This document shows positions 1 to 9,800 of a stretch of DNA of 16,686 nt, piece after piece. The DNA lies in contig JWZX01001798.1 of the NCBI GenBank assembly GCA_001275005.1, positions 1 to 16,686 of the forward strand. The letters run 5' to 3'. The first letter of the stretch is position 1. Every line of letters starts with the position of its first letter. A program made the position numbers and the translations under genes. The notes under the pieces are model-generated. The model was given only the letters and a program-made list of their open reading frames with translations, had not been told where the DNA came from and did not search any database. The DNA is from Chrysochromulina tobinii. Lineage: Eukaryota; Haptophyta; Prymnesiales; Chrysochromulinaceae.

Positions 1-1
1 G

Positions 2-16
2 GTGTGTGTGTGTGTG
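2..16. repeat. (GT)n microsatellite
   Basis: Alternating GT dinucleotides open the window. The array may continue upstream of the window edge. Confidence 0.9.
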
Positions 17-85
17 ATGCTAAAACGGGTCATACGCAGTTCTCCTGCTTGAGGACGGTTCTTTTCACACTCGATTTAGGCGTAA

Positions 86-710
86 GTACATGAACATGGA
101 TGCCAGTGGATGACGACACTTCGTGCTGGGGCGCAGACGTGTCGCTTAACGACCCGTGTGACCATCACGCTCTTCGGTGCGCGGCCCCCGACCAAGGCAG
201 AGCGCGACGCGCTGCCACCTACCTTGATGGGCATCGTCGTTTCCTCGACCGGCTCGCTCGACCTGCACGGCCAGCGCTTCGACCGCACGTGGACGCGGCT
301 GGCGGCCCCGGTGTCCCCGGGTGATACGACGGTCTATCTGCAGCGCGCCGTCAACTGGGAGCCCGGGCAGCAGGTGCTCCTCACAACGACGGCGCTCAAG
401 GACGCGCGCGATTACCATCGAAACGAGGTGCTCGTGCTGAGCAGCCTGCGTTCCAGCTCACCTCGGCAGCGCAGTTTGCGCACGGCGCGAACGGCGCTTG
501 GCAGGGCGAGGTGGCGTTGCTCTCGCGCCGCATGGAGGTGCAGGGGTCCGCCGCCGACTCGGAGCCCACCGACACGACGCCGATTGCATGCACGACCTCC
601 CGCTGGTCCCTCGGCTCGAACTCGGTGCCGTGCGTGAACTCATTCCTGACGGGCTTCGGCGGGCACGTGCTTGTAATGGGGCAGGGGCGTGTCTCGGGCC
701 GGACATGCGA
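86..710 (+). pseudogene. G8-domain surface protein fragment (fibrocystin-L/CEMIP-like)
   Basis: The first half is read from the ATG at 110 (the frame is open from 86). It contains VTITLFGARPP, then GSLDLHGQ, TWTRLAAPVSPGDTT, AVNWEPGQQVLL and NEVLVLSS. This order matches the C-terminal half of a G8 domain and the stretch after it in PKHD1L1/CEMIP-type extracellular proteins. The match continues in another frame with FQLTSAAQFAHG, GEVALLSRRMEVQG and FGGHVLVMG, so a one-base-class frameshift lies at about 436-455. The N-terminal part of the G8 domain and any signal peptide are missing. After about 705 the family match stops and a Pro/Thr/Ala-rich linker leads into the SPRY-LRR region. Family members are large secreted or membrane-anchored glycan-binding proteins. 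I infer a 5'-truncated, broken fragment; an unrecognised intron or sequencing indels could explain the frame change instead. Confidence 0.6.
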
Positions 711-782
711 TGACATCGTGCAGAGCGACACGCTCACCCTGCCCGAGACGGCTCCCGCAACGGCACCCGAGACGGCGCTCCT

Positions 783-3700
783 ACGGCGTCGACGGACCCC
801 TCTCTGTTCCACTCGGTGCTTGGGCGCGGGCAGGCGGCGGGGCGACGCGTCGTGCACAAGGGCTCCATGGTCCAGAGCGGCCTGCCCACCTACAAGGCGG
901 GCGATCAGATCTGCATGACGCTCGCCGGCGGCGTGCTCGCGTGGCACATCAACGGCCAGAGGGCTGCCGATGTGCGCGGCGTGCCGAGCGGCGTGCACTT
1001 TGGCGTCGGCCGGTGGGAAGGGACGGTCGAGGTGCGCATCGAGCGTGCCGCGGTGGCCGACGCGGTGGGGTGCCTTGCGATGCTGCGGCCGCTGTGCGCG
1101 CTGATGTGTCGCGAGGGCAACGCGCTGTGCACGGTGCGGCTGGGCGGCAACGGCGCGTGGGCCGCGGGCGACGGTGCGACGCTCGCGGCGGCGCTGGGCG
1201 CGGCGTCGTGCGTGGTGGCGGAGCTCGACGTGAGCGGGAGCGGCCTGGGCGCGGACGAGGCGGTCGCGCTCGTCTCGGCGGGCCGCACGCTGCAGACGCT
1301 GAGGCTGGGCGAGTGGGTGATGCCCGTGGGCGAGCTGCGATCAGGCCAATCGATGACGACGAGCGGCCTGGCGGTGAGCGAGGCCGAGGGCGCCGTCGTG
1401 GGCGCGCTCCTCAAGGCGAGCACCAGCCTGTCGACGCTCGATCTGAGCGGCTCGATGTGCGCGCCGGCGGCGCTGTCGCGGATCCTCGAGGGCCTGAGGG
1501 CGAGCGCGGCGCCGCTTGCCGAGCTGCGGCTGGGCAGCCAGGCGGTGGGCGAGGCCGTGGGCGCCGTCGTGGGCGCGCTCCTCAAGGCGAGCACCAGCTT
1601 GTCGACGCTCGATCTGAGCGGCTCGTCATGCGCGCCGGCGGCGCTGGCGCGGATCCTCGAGGGCCTGAGGGCGAGCTCGGCGCCGCTGGCTGAGCTGCGG
1701 CTGGGCGGCCAGGCGGTGGGCGAGGCCGAGGGCGCCGTGTTGGGCGCGCTCCTCAAGGCGAGCACCAGCCTGTCGACGCTCGATCTGAGCGGCTCGTCAT
1801 GCGCGGCCGAGGCGGCGCGTCTCATCGGCGAGGGCCTGCGCGAGAGTGCGGCGCCGCTGGCCGAGCTGCGGCTCGCGAACATGACGTTTGAGGCGGTCCT
1901 GGAGGCCCTGATGAGCGGTGCATGCCGTCTGTCGCTGCGTGAGGTCGACTGCTCGGCGCAGGCGATCGTAGCGTTCGAAGCGACGGAGACCGCCGCGCTG
2001 CAGCGGTTCGCGCTGCTCTTTGCGCCGAAGCTCAAGGTCGCGAGGGCCACGCTCGGCGACGACGGGCGGAGCGTGAGGCTCGGCACCGGGCGGGCGCTGC
2101 TCGGCGCGGTCTCGCCGATGGTCGAGCTCGTCGTGCAGAAGTGCACCGATCCTGGTGACTGCTTCATCGGCGCGGCGCTGCCGGGCAAGGACGCCCTGTC
2201 CCACTTTTTGGGTGCAGACGACGAGAGCTGGGGGTACTGGGGGGACGGTAGAATCAAGAACAAGGGCTTCGATGTCCAGAGCGACCTGCCCACCTACAAG
2301 GCGGGCGATCGGATCCGCATGACGCTCGCCGGCGGCGTCCTCGCGTGGCACATCAACGGCCAGAGGGCCGCCGAGGTGCGCGGCGTGCCGAGCGGCGTGC
2401 ACTTTGGCGTCAGCGGGTATAGTGAGACGGTCGAGGTGCGCATCGAGCGTGCCTTGGTGGCGGGCGCGGCGGGGTGCCGCGCGATGCTGCGGCCGCTGTG
2501 CGCGCTGATGGGTCGCGAGGGTAACGCGCTGCGCGCGGTGCGGCTGGGCGGCAACGGCGCGTGGGCCGCGGGCGACGGTGCGACGCTCGCGGCGGCGCTG
2601 GGCGCGGCGTCGTGCGTGGTGGCGGAGCTCGACGTGAGCGGGAGCGGCCTGGGCGCGGACGAGGCGGTCGCGCTCGTCTCGGCGAGCCGCGCGCTGCAGA
2701 CGCTGAGGCTCGGCGAGTGGGTGATACCCGTGGGCGAGCTGCGATCAAGCGAATCGGTGTCGACGGGCGGCCTGGCGGTGGGCGAGGCCGAGGGCGCCGT
2801 CGTGGGCGCGCTCCTCAAGGCGAGCATCAGCCTGTCGACGCTCGATCTGAGCGGCTCGTCGTGCGCGGCGGCGGCGCTGTCGCGGATCAGCGAGGGCCTA
2901 AGGGCGAGCGCGGCGCCGCTCGCCGAGCTGCGGCTGGGCAGGCTGATCCACGGCGAGGGTGCAGCGAGCGTGGCGGCGCGGCTGGCGGTGCTGGTGCGCT
3001 GCGTTTGCCGGCCATCACTGCGGCTCATCGACTGCACCAAGCAGGCGGGCGGCAAGGCTGGCGTGTGCGCGCTGTTTGCGGCTGAGGGCGAGGGCGTGGT
3101 TGCCTCGCTCGCGGCGCTCATGTCGACGGCAGGCAACGCGCTCGCGACGGTGAGGCTGGGCGGCAACGGCGCGTGGGCCGTGGGCGAATGCCGCCGCGCG
3201 TTTGCATCGGCGCTGGGCGCGGCGTCATGTGTGGTGGCGGAGCTCGACGTGAGCGGGAGCGGCCTGGGCGCGGACGAGGCGGTCGCGCTCGTGTCGGCGG
3301 GCCGCGCGCTGCAGACGCTCAGGCTGGGTGAGTGGGTGATGCCCGTGGGTGAGCTGCGATCAGGTGAATCGGTGTCGACGGGCGGCCTGGCGGTGGGCGA
3401 GCCTGATGGTGCCGTCGTGGGCGCGCTCCTCAAGGCGAGCACCAGCCTGTCGACGCTCGATCTGAGCGGCTCGTCATGCGCGGCCGAGGCGGCGCGTCTC
3501 ATCGGCGAGGGCCTGCGCGAGAGTGCGGCGCCGCTCGCCGAGCTGCGGGGCTCGCGAACGTGCTGTACACGACGGACGGTCGGATGCCGTTTGAGGCGAT
3601 CCTGGAGCGGCAGGCGGCCCTGATGAGCGGCGCGTGCCGTCTGTCGCTGCGTGAGGTCGACTGCTCGGCGCAGGCGATCGAAGCGACGGAGGCCGCCGCG

Positions 3701-4345
3701 TTGGAGCGGCTCGCGCTGCTGTTTGCGCCGAAGCTCAAGGTCGCGCACGCCACGCTCGGCGACGGCGGGCGGAGCGTGAGGCTCGAGAAGGACGGGCGGG
3801 CGCTGCTCGGCGCGGTCTCGCCGATGGTCGAGCTCGTCGTTCAGCAGTGCACCAGACCTGACTACTGCTACATCGGCGCGGCGCTGCCGGGCAAGGGCGC
3901 CCTGTCCAGCTTTCTGGGTGTGGACGATGAGAGCTGGGGCTACACGGGGGACGGTGTATTCAGGGGGGACGGTAGAATCAAGCACAAGGATTCCTATGTC
4001 CAGAGCGGCCTGCCCACCTACAAGGCGGGCGATCGGATCCGCATGACGCTCGCCGGCGGCGTGCCTCGCGTGGCACAACAACGGCCAGAGGGCCGCCGAG
4101 GTGCGCGGCGTGCCGAGCGGCGTGCACTTTGGCGTCGGCCGAGAGTGGGATGGGGCGGTCGAGGTGCGCATCGAGCGTGCCTTGGTGGCGGGCGCGGCGT
4201 GGTGCCGCGCGATGCTGCCGCCGCTGTGCGCTCTGATTGTTCGAGAGGGCAACGTGCTGCGCACGGTGCGGCTGGGCGGCAACGGCGCGTGGGCCGCGGG
4301 CGACGGCGCGACGCTCGCGGCGGCGCTGGGCGCGGCGTCGTGGTG
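783..4345 (+). pseudogene. SPRY-LRR tandem-module protein, frameshifted and truncated
   Basis: One frame is open from 783 (a GTG, not ATG, lies at 816) to about 3546. Module order is: partial SPRY-like (about 790-1050), ribonuclease-inhibitor-type LRRs (1075-1900), complete SPRY (about 2040-2447; SWGYWGDG, LPTYKAGDRIRMTL, LAWHINGQRA, GVHFGV), LRRs (2460-3545), a third SPRY (about 3745-4170), and a stub of LRR to 4345. The LRR signature is LSTLDLSGS and PLAELRLG in units of about 28 residues. SPRY and LRR domains bind other proteins; the cellular role is unknown. Against copy 1, copy 2 has two extra G bases near 3547 (after GAGCTGCGG), and copy 3 has one extra C near 4063. Together these return to the first frame. 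Another one-base shift near 778 separates this frame from the upstream linker. No start codon, signal peptide or complete end is visible. A decaying gene is my preferred reading; indel errors in the assembly are the alternative. Confidence 0.7.
870..4345 (+). repeat. Tandem SPRY-LRR repeat, three copies (third truncated)
   Basis: The anchor GTCCAGAGCGGCCTGCCCAC, or a close variant, occurs at 870, 2274 and 3998. The periods are therefore 1404 and 1724 bp. Copy 2 is longer because it carries an additional LRR block, roughly 2950-3230. Long stretches differ by only a few bases, for example around GAGCTCGACGTGAGCGGGAG at 1219, 2627 and 3240. That points to recent duplication or gene conversion. 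Copy 3 stops matching at about 4340. Confidence 0.85.
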
Positions 4346-4722
4346 CGCACGTGCGAGCGCTGATGGAGATTGTAGATCTCGAACGCGACACCGCTGCTGC
4401 TGCGCGACATCCCGAGCGTGCGACTTTGCGACGGAGCCTTCTGGTACTTGGCGCTTCTCGTCGAGCACAAGGGCCTGGTACGAGCGCTTGCTGCCTGCGC
4501 TCAACGGCCGACCGTTACTAAGCAACTGGTCGAATGAGGCGCTCGCCGATCCAAATCTGGCCGGTCTCAGAGCGCCTGCGACTTCTCACTGGCGCCCCGA
4601 CGCCCTCGCCGGCCCAAACCGGCCCGCCGACCTGCACGGCCATGAGCTGGCCAGCCTCGCGGGCGTGGCGGCGGTGCAGCTCGCTGTCGAAGGGGACATC
4701 TCGGTGGCATCTGGGCTGGCAG

Positions 4723-4825
4723 GTGATGCACTCTGATGGTCCCTGATGGTCCCTCATGAACACTGATGAACCCCCGATGGCCACTGATTGGTGCCGCCTC
4801 ATCTCGCTGATTTCCGGGCTCGCAG
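4723..4825 (+). other. Predicted intron with CTGAT-rich body
   Basis: It starts GTGATG and ends GGGCTCGCAG. Splicing joins a phase-1 exon end (GGCTGGCAG) to CCTCGGGCG and keeps the reading frame (SGLA-ASGAISG). The body repeats CTGATGGTCC, CTGATGAAC and CTGATTGG. The last bases of the upstream exon (GGGCTGGCAG) resemble the last bases of the intron (GGGCTCGCAG), which may be a short flanking duplication. Confidence 0.65.
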
Positions 4826-4904
4826 CCTCGGGCGCCATCTCGGGCGCCCCGTACACGGCGGCGGGCGTGGAGCTGCTGCTGCTGCACATGCTCACGGTCG
4901 CGAT

Positions 4905-4990
4905 GTGAGAGGACCTCGAGAAGATGGCCTCTGATGGCCTCTGATGGCCTCTGATGGCCTCTGATGGCCGCTGATTGCATCCCTCATCAG
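4905..4990 (+). other. Predicted intron with perfect 10-bp CTGATGGCCT array
   Basis: It starts GTGAGAGG and ends TTGCATCCCTCATCAG. Bases 4929-4978 are successive 10-bp units CTGATGGCCT, ending in a CTGATTGC unit. The GTGAGA donor gives a phase that does not match the most coding-like downstream frame, so the donor is uncertain or the gene is broken here. Confidence 0.55.
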
Positions 4991-5247
4991 GTCCTGGGCG
5001 CGAGCTCGCTCGGAGCTCCCCAGCTCAATTGCATGCGCCAGGAGCACACGACGCTCAAGACAACGCTCATCAGCCTGCGGCGCGTCTACCCGGTCTCTGA
5101 TGCCTTGGCGCCGCCGGAGACGGCCGCGCTCGTGGACAGCGCTCGGATTCCCACTTTTGGAAGGCTGCGCGTCGTCTCGTCTGTGGAAGGGCTCAAGGTT
5201 ACCCAGGTCGAGAAGCCGATCGTGATGCCCGTCGAGCTCTCTCTCTC

Positions 5248-5329
5248 GTGCCTGATGAGGTGATGACCGCTGATGACTATTGATGATCGCTGATGATCAC
5301 TGATGACCCGTCGAGCTCTCTCTCTCAAG
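5248..5329 (+). other. Predicted intron with duplicated exon sequence
   Basis: Donor GTGCCTGATGAG, acceptor CTCTCTCAAG. Splicing gives PVELSLS-PVARDLELQ in frame. The body is CTGATGA-type repeats (5260-5306). The 20-bp exon sequence CCCGTCGAGCTCTCTCTCTC at 5228-5247 is repeated exactly at 5307-5326, just before the acceptor. Confidence 0.55.
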
Positions 5330-5357
5330 TCCAGTTGCTCGCGACCTCGAATTGCAG

Positions 5358-5390
5358 CCCTAATTGCGTCCCCATTGCGTCCCTCATCAG
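5358..5390 (+). other. Intron remnant lacking a GT donor
   Basis: This 33-bp stretch ends TTGCGTCCCTCATCAG, almost the same 3' end as the intron at 4905-4990. It begins CCCTAA instead of GT. If read through it introduces TAA directly after the codon CAG. The flanks read ELQ and VHSLAD in frame, so I interpret it as an intron that lost its 5' part. Confidence 0.4.
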
Positions 5391-5462
5391 GTCCATTCGC
5401 TCGCCGACGTCTCCAACACGCTGCAGCACGCATGCTACTGCTGCACGCTGCTCTCGAATCAG

Positions 5463-5624
5463 GTGGGGGCTGCTGATTGCTGCTGATTGCCTCTGAGTGC
5501 AGCTGAGTGCCGCTGAGTGCCACTGAAAGCCACTGACGTGCTGGCTACCCTCTCATTGATCTCCGCCCGATCTCGATCTCGTCCCGAGCTCATCTCGATC
5601 TCGATCTCGATCTCCCGCGCTCAG
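5463..5624 (+). other. Predicted intron with CTGAGTGCC array and GATCTC repeats
   Basis: Donor GTGGGG, acceptor CCGCGCTCAG. It joins SNQ to HGLVHNSFALRL in phase 0. The first half is CTGATTGC, CTGAGTGCAG and CTGAGTGCCG units with 9-10-bp spacing. The second half (5569-5614) is an imperfect GATCTC hexamer repeat that supplies a pyrimidine-rich tract. Confidence 0.65.
5569..5614. repeat. Imperfect (GATCTC)n hexamer repeat
   Basis: Successive GATCTC units are interrupted by GTCCCGAGCTC. It lies in the 3' half of the predicted intron at 5463-5624. Confidence 0.8.
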
Positions 5625-5934
5625 CACGGCCTCGTCCACAACTCCTTCGCCCTCCGTCTCGGGCTGATCACGCACCTGTTCCTGCGCGTGCTGCCGCATC
5701 CGCTGCCGCTCGGCGGCTCCGTGACGCGCGAGGAGGGGCAGGAGCTCAGCTTAAGCTGCTTCTGGCTGCGCCTCGGCCCAGGGCTGACCTCCGACACGCA
5801 GGGGGCCATTATTCGGTAGTTGGGTCTGCTCTGCCGCCACTTTGCCGCTGCGTCGCTCGCGGTTCCGCACGGGCGGTCCTTTGATGCAGCCCGGATGCTT
5901 GTCTTTGCAGCCATCTCGGCGCTCGTCGACGCCG

Positions 5935-6096
5935 GTGAGTCCACTCTGATGACCTCTGATGGCCACTAGTGGCCTGGTGGCCTCGGATGGCCTCGGGTGG
6001 CCACGGATGACCTCGGATGACCTCGGATGGCCTCTGATGACCTCTGATGACCTCTGATGGCCTCTGACCGTCGCAACTGATGGCCTCCTTCATAAG
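5935..6096 (+). other. Predicted intron, 10-bp CTGATGGCCT/CGGATGACCT array
   Basis: Donor GTGAGT, acceptor CCTTCATAAG. Splicing gives ISALVDA-VLRIKACDAP in phase 1. Almost the whole body is 10-bp units such as CTGATGACCT, CGGATGGCCT and CGGATGACCT. Confidence 0.7.
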
Positions 6097-6240
6097 TCCT
6101 CCGCATCAAGGCATGCGACGCACCAACGGCACTCTTCTCGAGCGCGAGCGCGAGGCACACGCTGCGCTCTGCCGGCTGCTCCATCTGCGTGGGCGCGAGC
6201 GGCGCGGGCGCGCTTGCATGGCCTCCCTCGCTGAGCGGCT

Positions 6241-6533
6241 CGCCTCCTCCGCCCGCTAGAGCCACGTGGCCGCGCTGAGCGAGGGGCGCGCGCGCGCGCG
6301 CCGACGCAGCGCGCGCGCGCAAGCATGCCGAGCTCGAGGACACAAAGGTCACGCAGAGCGCGTGGCTTGCGATGGCGACCACAGTGGCCCGCAGCGTGCC
6401 CACGCCGACGCGAGCGCGCGGCACAGGTCGAGAGACATATTCGACCGGCAGCCGGACGTGTTTGTACAGTGTATGTGACGTCCTCCGGTTTGCGTGCTGG
6501 TAAATCATGTGAAGTTTTAATCGGTCGTGTGAC
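6241..6533. other. Region without a supported gene
   Basis: The first part is GC-rich with a CG-alternating stretch (about 6288-6322). Some frames look coding-like on the + strand, for example CMASLAERLASSAR just before 6260 and ELEDTKVTQSAWLAM near 6335-6380, but they are short and out of frame with each other. They are probably degraded 3' exon sequence of the preceding gene. Base composition becomes AT-richer from about 6470. Confidence 0.5.
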
Positions 6534-6690
6534 TTGACCCAGGGGAGTGGTCTACTATTTTTCATGTTTATAAGGCCCCGGACCCTACATCTGTTTGGGA
6601 TATTGAATGGATTGTCCCAAGGGGGAGTGGTCTACTATTTTTCATGTTTATAAGGCTATAAGGTACCCTGCACCTGTTTGGTAATTGAAT
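6534..6690 (+). promoter_or_regulatory. 80-bp tandem duplication with TATA-like element
   Basis: GGGGAGTGGTCTACTATTTT and the following TTCATGTTTATAAGGC occur at 6542-6576 and again at 6622-6656, an 80-bp shift. Weaker similarity continues through CTGTTTGG and ATTGAATG. Each copy holds TTTATAAGG (6567-6575 and 6647-6655); a third CTATAAGG follows at 6656. The region lies 180-300 bp upstream of the ATG at 6868, in an AT-richer island between GC-rich coding blocks. A TATA-containing promoter for the downstream gene is an inference from position and motif only. Confidence 0.4.
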
Positions 6691-6867
6691 GTGAGTCGGT
6701 CTGTCGGTGAGAACGTGTGTCAAATCCTGTCCTTTTTCGTGTCAATTTCATGTCAAATTCTCATTCTTTTTCGTTGGTCATGGTAGTTGACATGAAACGT
6801 GGTCCTTTTGTAAAACTCAAAAAGGCGGAAAAACAATTGCCAAATTGGGGAACACAAAGAATTCTCT

Positions 6868-9800
6868 ATGGCCAGGGTCCTCTACTACCTGTTCGCGATG
6901 CTCGGCGCCGTGGGCAACCATGGCGCGGAAATGGACTCAAGATACGGGAGCACGCCGCGCTCGCACCCGGCCTTTTACGGCATGACCGTCGTGGGCGAGG
7001 GCCTCGCCGAGGGCTCTGCGACAGTGCCGTTCACCTTCACCCCCACAGACTCGTCGGGCACCCTGCAGTGCGTGCGCGTGTGGCACGGCGGCACAATCTT
7101 GGGCCTCGAGATCAACGGCATGACGTCCTTCGGCGGCGGCGGCTCCGGCACCGTCGTCGACCACTGCGAGGTGGCCTTCAACCTCGACAACGGCTTCGAG
7201 CTCTTCGGCGGCAACGTGAACATCAAGAACCTGTCGGTGCTCTTCGCGGGCGACGACGCCTTCGACACGGACGATGGCTACGTGGGCAAGGGCCAGTTTG
7301 TGTTCGCGCTGATCGGCGCTGTGGGCAACCACGGCGCGGAGATGGACTCGAGGTACGGGGACTTGCCACGCACGCACCCGGCCTCTTACAGCATGACCGC
7401 CGTGGGCGCCGGCGCCCTTTCGACGCGCGCGGGCAACGCGATGATGCGCCTGCGCGAGGGCACGGGCGGCAAGTTTGGCAACCTGATCCTCGCCCATGTC
7501 GCGGCGCACCCTGGCATCCGCATCGACACCTGCAGCAATGCATCCAGCGCCGCGCCGTCCATTGTGTCGGTGCTGCCGGCGTCGTCAGTGTCACTGGACA
7601 CGTACCTGTTCTTCTCGTCGAACAACATCATCGAGAGCCCCACCGCCGGCTTTCAGATTTTGTCGCCATGCATTGGCACGGCGCCGAACTTTACCAACAC
7701 GGATCCGCTCATCTTTGGTGGCACGTTCACCGAGACCAGCACGTCTCCGATCGTCCCGCGCCCCGCGTGCGGCTCGGCTGCGTACTCGATCGTCGACCCG
7801 GTGCCCAACGGCGACTTATTTTTCAGCTCGACCACGTACAAGGGCGCGTTCGGCAGCGTTAACTGGCTCAATCGCTGGTCGTTCTTCAACCTGCCCAACC
7901 ACCCGGGCTTTGTCAGCTCGACGTTCACGTGCCCCTCGGCGGCTGGCAACAGCGTTACTCAGGACGTGACCCCGCGCTCGCACCCGGCTTTCTACTCGTT
8001 CACCTTGATCGGCGGAGGCAGCGGGACTGGCGCGCGCACGGGCGAGCTGATGCACATCAACGACGGCACGGGTGGCAAGTTCGGCAACAGCATCCTTGCG
8101 TACCCGAACTTGAACGGCCTCCTCTTCGAGGACTGCGGCTCGAAGCTGAGCTACACGCAGACGCTGCCGGCGGCCTCGGTCAGCATTTCGAACCCCGGCT
8201 ACTTTTACTTCTCGGCCAACAACATCATCGACACGGCGACGGCTGCGTCTCAGTTTGCTCTGCTCGCCGGCGGCTCCGGCGTCGCCGCCTGCACAATCAC
8301 GCCCTCGTGGACGGCGGTGCTTGGTGCCCCCGGCTTCACTGCGGTCGCCACCACTGACCTCGCGGAGGGCTCCGCCACCTTCAACTCTCTGCTGACTACC
8401 GGCGGCCTGGCGTGCACGGGCACCAAGGACACGCCCCCCAACGGCGACGCCATCTTCTCGACGGTGAGCTGCAAGGGCGCCTTCGGCTCCACGACGGACA
8501 ACTGGCTCGCCGGCTACTCGTGGCTTGCGTGCAGCGGCAACATGGCCGGCCGCACGTGCATTGGCATTCCGGCCTCGCCGTTCGCGACGCTGCAGTCAAC
8601 TGTCACCTTGGTGCCGAGCACGATCGCATCCAACACGGTCCTCGCCGCGAACATCTCGTACATTCACGCCTTCCAGGTCTTTGTGCAATCGGGTGTCACC
8701 CTCACGATCCCTGCTGGCACCACCATCTTTGCGCTGCCCGTGCCCACCGGCATCGCTGCTCCAGCGCTCGTGGTATTGAAGGGCGGCATGCTCATGGCAA
8801 CGGGCAGCGCGACGATGCTGATCACGTTCACGTCCGTGCTTGCGGAGTCGGCGCTCGTGAGCTCGGCCACCCCCTCCACGGACTCGAATGAGAACGCCAT
8901 CACGCTCGGCGAGCGCGGCAAGTGGGGCAGCCTCATCCTGCTCGGCAACGCGCCGACCAACGTGGGGACCACCACGCAGATCGAGGGCATCACGGGCTAC
9001 ACGTACGGTGGCACCAACCCGACCGAGTCGTCGGGCTCCCTGCAGTACGTGCGCGTGTGCAGGCACGGCGGCGCGATCGTGGGCGCGAACAACGAGATCA
9101 ACGGAATCACATTCGGCGGCGGCGGCTCCGGCACGACCGTCGCGTCCTGCGAGGTGGCGTACAACGCGGACGACGCCTTCGAGTTCTTCGGCGGTACGGT
9201 GAACGTCAAGTACCTGTCGGTGCTCTTCGCGGGCAACGACGCTTTCGACACGGACGATGGCTACATCGGCAAGAACCATCTCCTGTTCGCAATGCTCGGC
9301 AATGTTGGCAACCATGGCGCGGAGATGGACTCGAGGTACGGGAGCACGCCCCGCTCGCACCCGGCCTCTTACGGCATGACCGTCGTGGGCGCGGGCCTCG
9401 CCAAGGGCTCTGCAACATTGCCGATCACCTTCACCCACACCGACTCGTCGAGCACCCTGCTGTACGTGCGCGCGTGGCAAGGCGGCGCGGTCGTGGGCTC
9501 GGACAATGAGATCAACGGCATGACGTCCTTCGACGGCGGCGGCTCCAGCATCGTCGTCGACCACTGCGAGGTGACGTACAATGCGGACGACGCCTTCGAG
9601 TTCTTCGGCGGCACCGTGAACGTCAAATACCTGTCGGCGCTCTTCTTTGGCGACGACGGCTTCGACACGGACGATGGCTACGTGGGCAGGGGCCAGTTCC
9701 TGTTTGCGATGACCGGCGCCGTGGGCAACTACGGCTGCGAGATGGACTCGAGGTGGGAGAAACTACGCTCGCACCCGGCCTTTTACGGCATGACCATCGT

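Larger units (their letters stand above)
4376..6240 (+). pseudogene. Unrecognised multi-exon gene, inactivated
   Basis: I do not recognise this protein. Proposed exons are 4376-4530 (LLLRDIPSVRLCDGAFWYLA, LLVEHKGLVRALAAC), 4531-4722 (HELASLAGVAAVQLAVEGD), 4826-4904, 4991-5247 (LRRVYPVSDALAPPETAAL), 5330-5357, 5391-5462 (VHSLADVSNTLQHACYCC), 5625-5934 (ALRLGLITHLFLRVLPHPL) and 6097-about 6240 (VLRIKACDAPTALF). Several joins restore frame: 4722/4826, 5247/5330, 5462/5625 and 5934/6097. The protein is mostly helical and rich in Leu and Ala, with no clear signal peptide. Damage includes a frameshift near 4530, an unresolved phase at the 4905 splice site, a 33-bp intron remnant lacking GT at 5358, and an in-frame TAG at 5817-5819 between GAIIR and LGLLCRHF. 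After about 6160 the frame degenerates. The 5' end is fused to the truncated third LRR copy. Confidence 0.5.

Noticed and set aside
905-4525. Very long antisense open frames (462 and 743 residues) opposite the SPRY-LRR region
   Set aside because: They mirror the GC-rich, biased codons of the sense strand, have Ser/Pro/Arg-rich compositions without domains, and repeat exactly where the sense modules repeat.
4914-4927. 14-bp match CCTCGAGAAGATGG shared with the RhoGEF exon at 13506-13519
   Set aside because: It is short, codon-biased and isolated. Flanking bases do not match, so coincidence is the simplest explanation.
5260-5306. C/D-box snoRNA cluster (TGATGA and CTGA motifs are abundant)
   Set aside because: The boxes are only a few bases to about 12 bases apart, which leaves no room for guide sequences, and there is no terminal stem. 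The motifs follow from the repeat unit.
6717-7862. Alternative 381-residue frame overlapping the beta-helix gene
   Set aside because: After 6868 it reads the beta-helix coding sequence out of frame, giving Arg/His-rich low-complexity protein. The domain-bearing frame is the other one.
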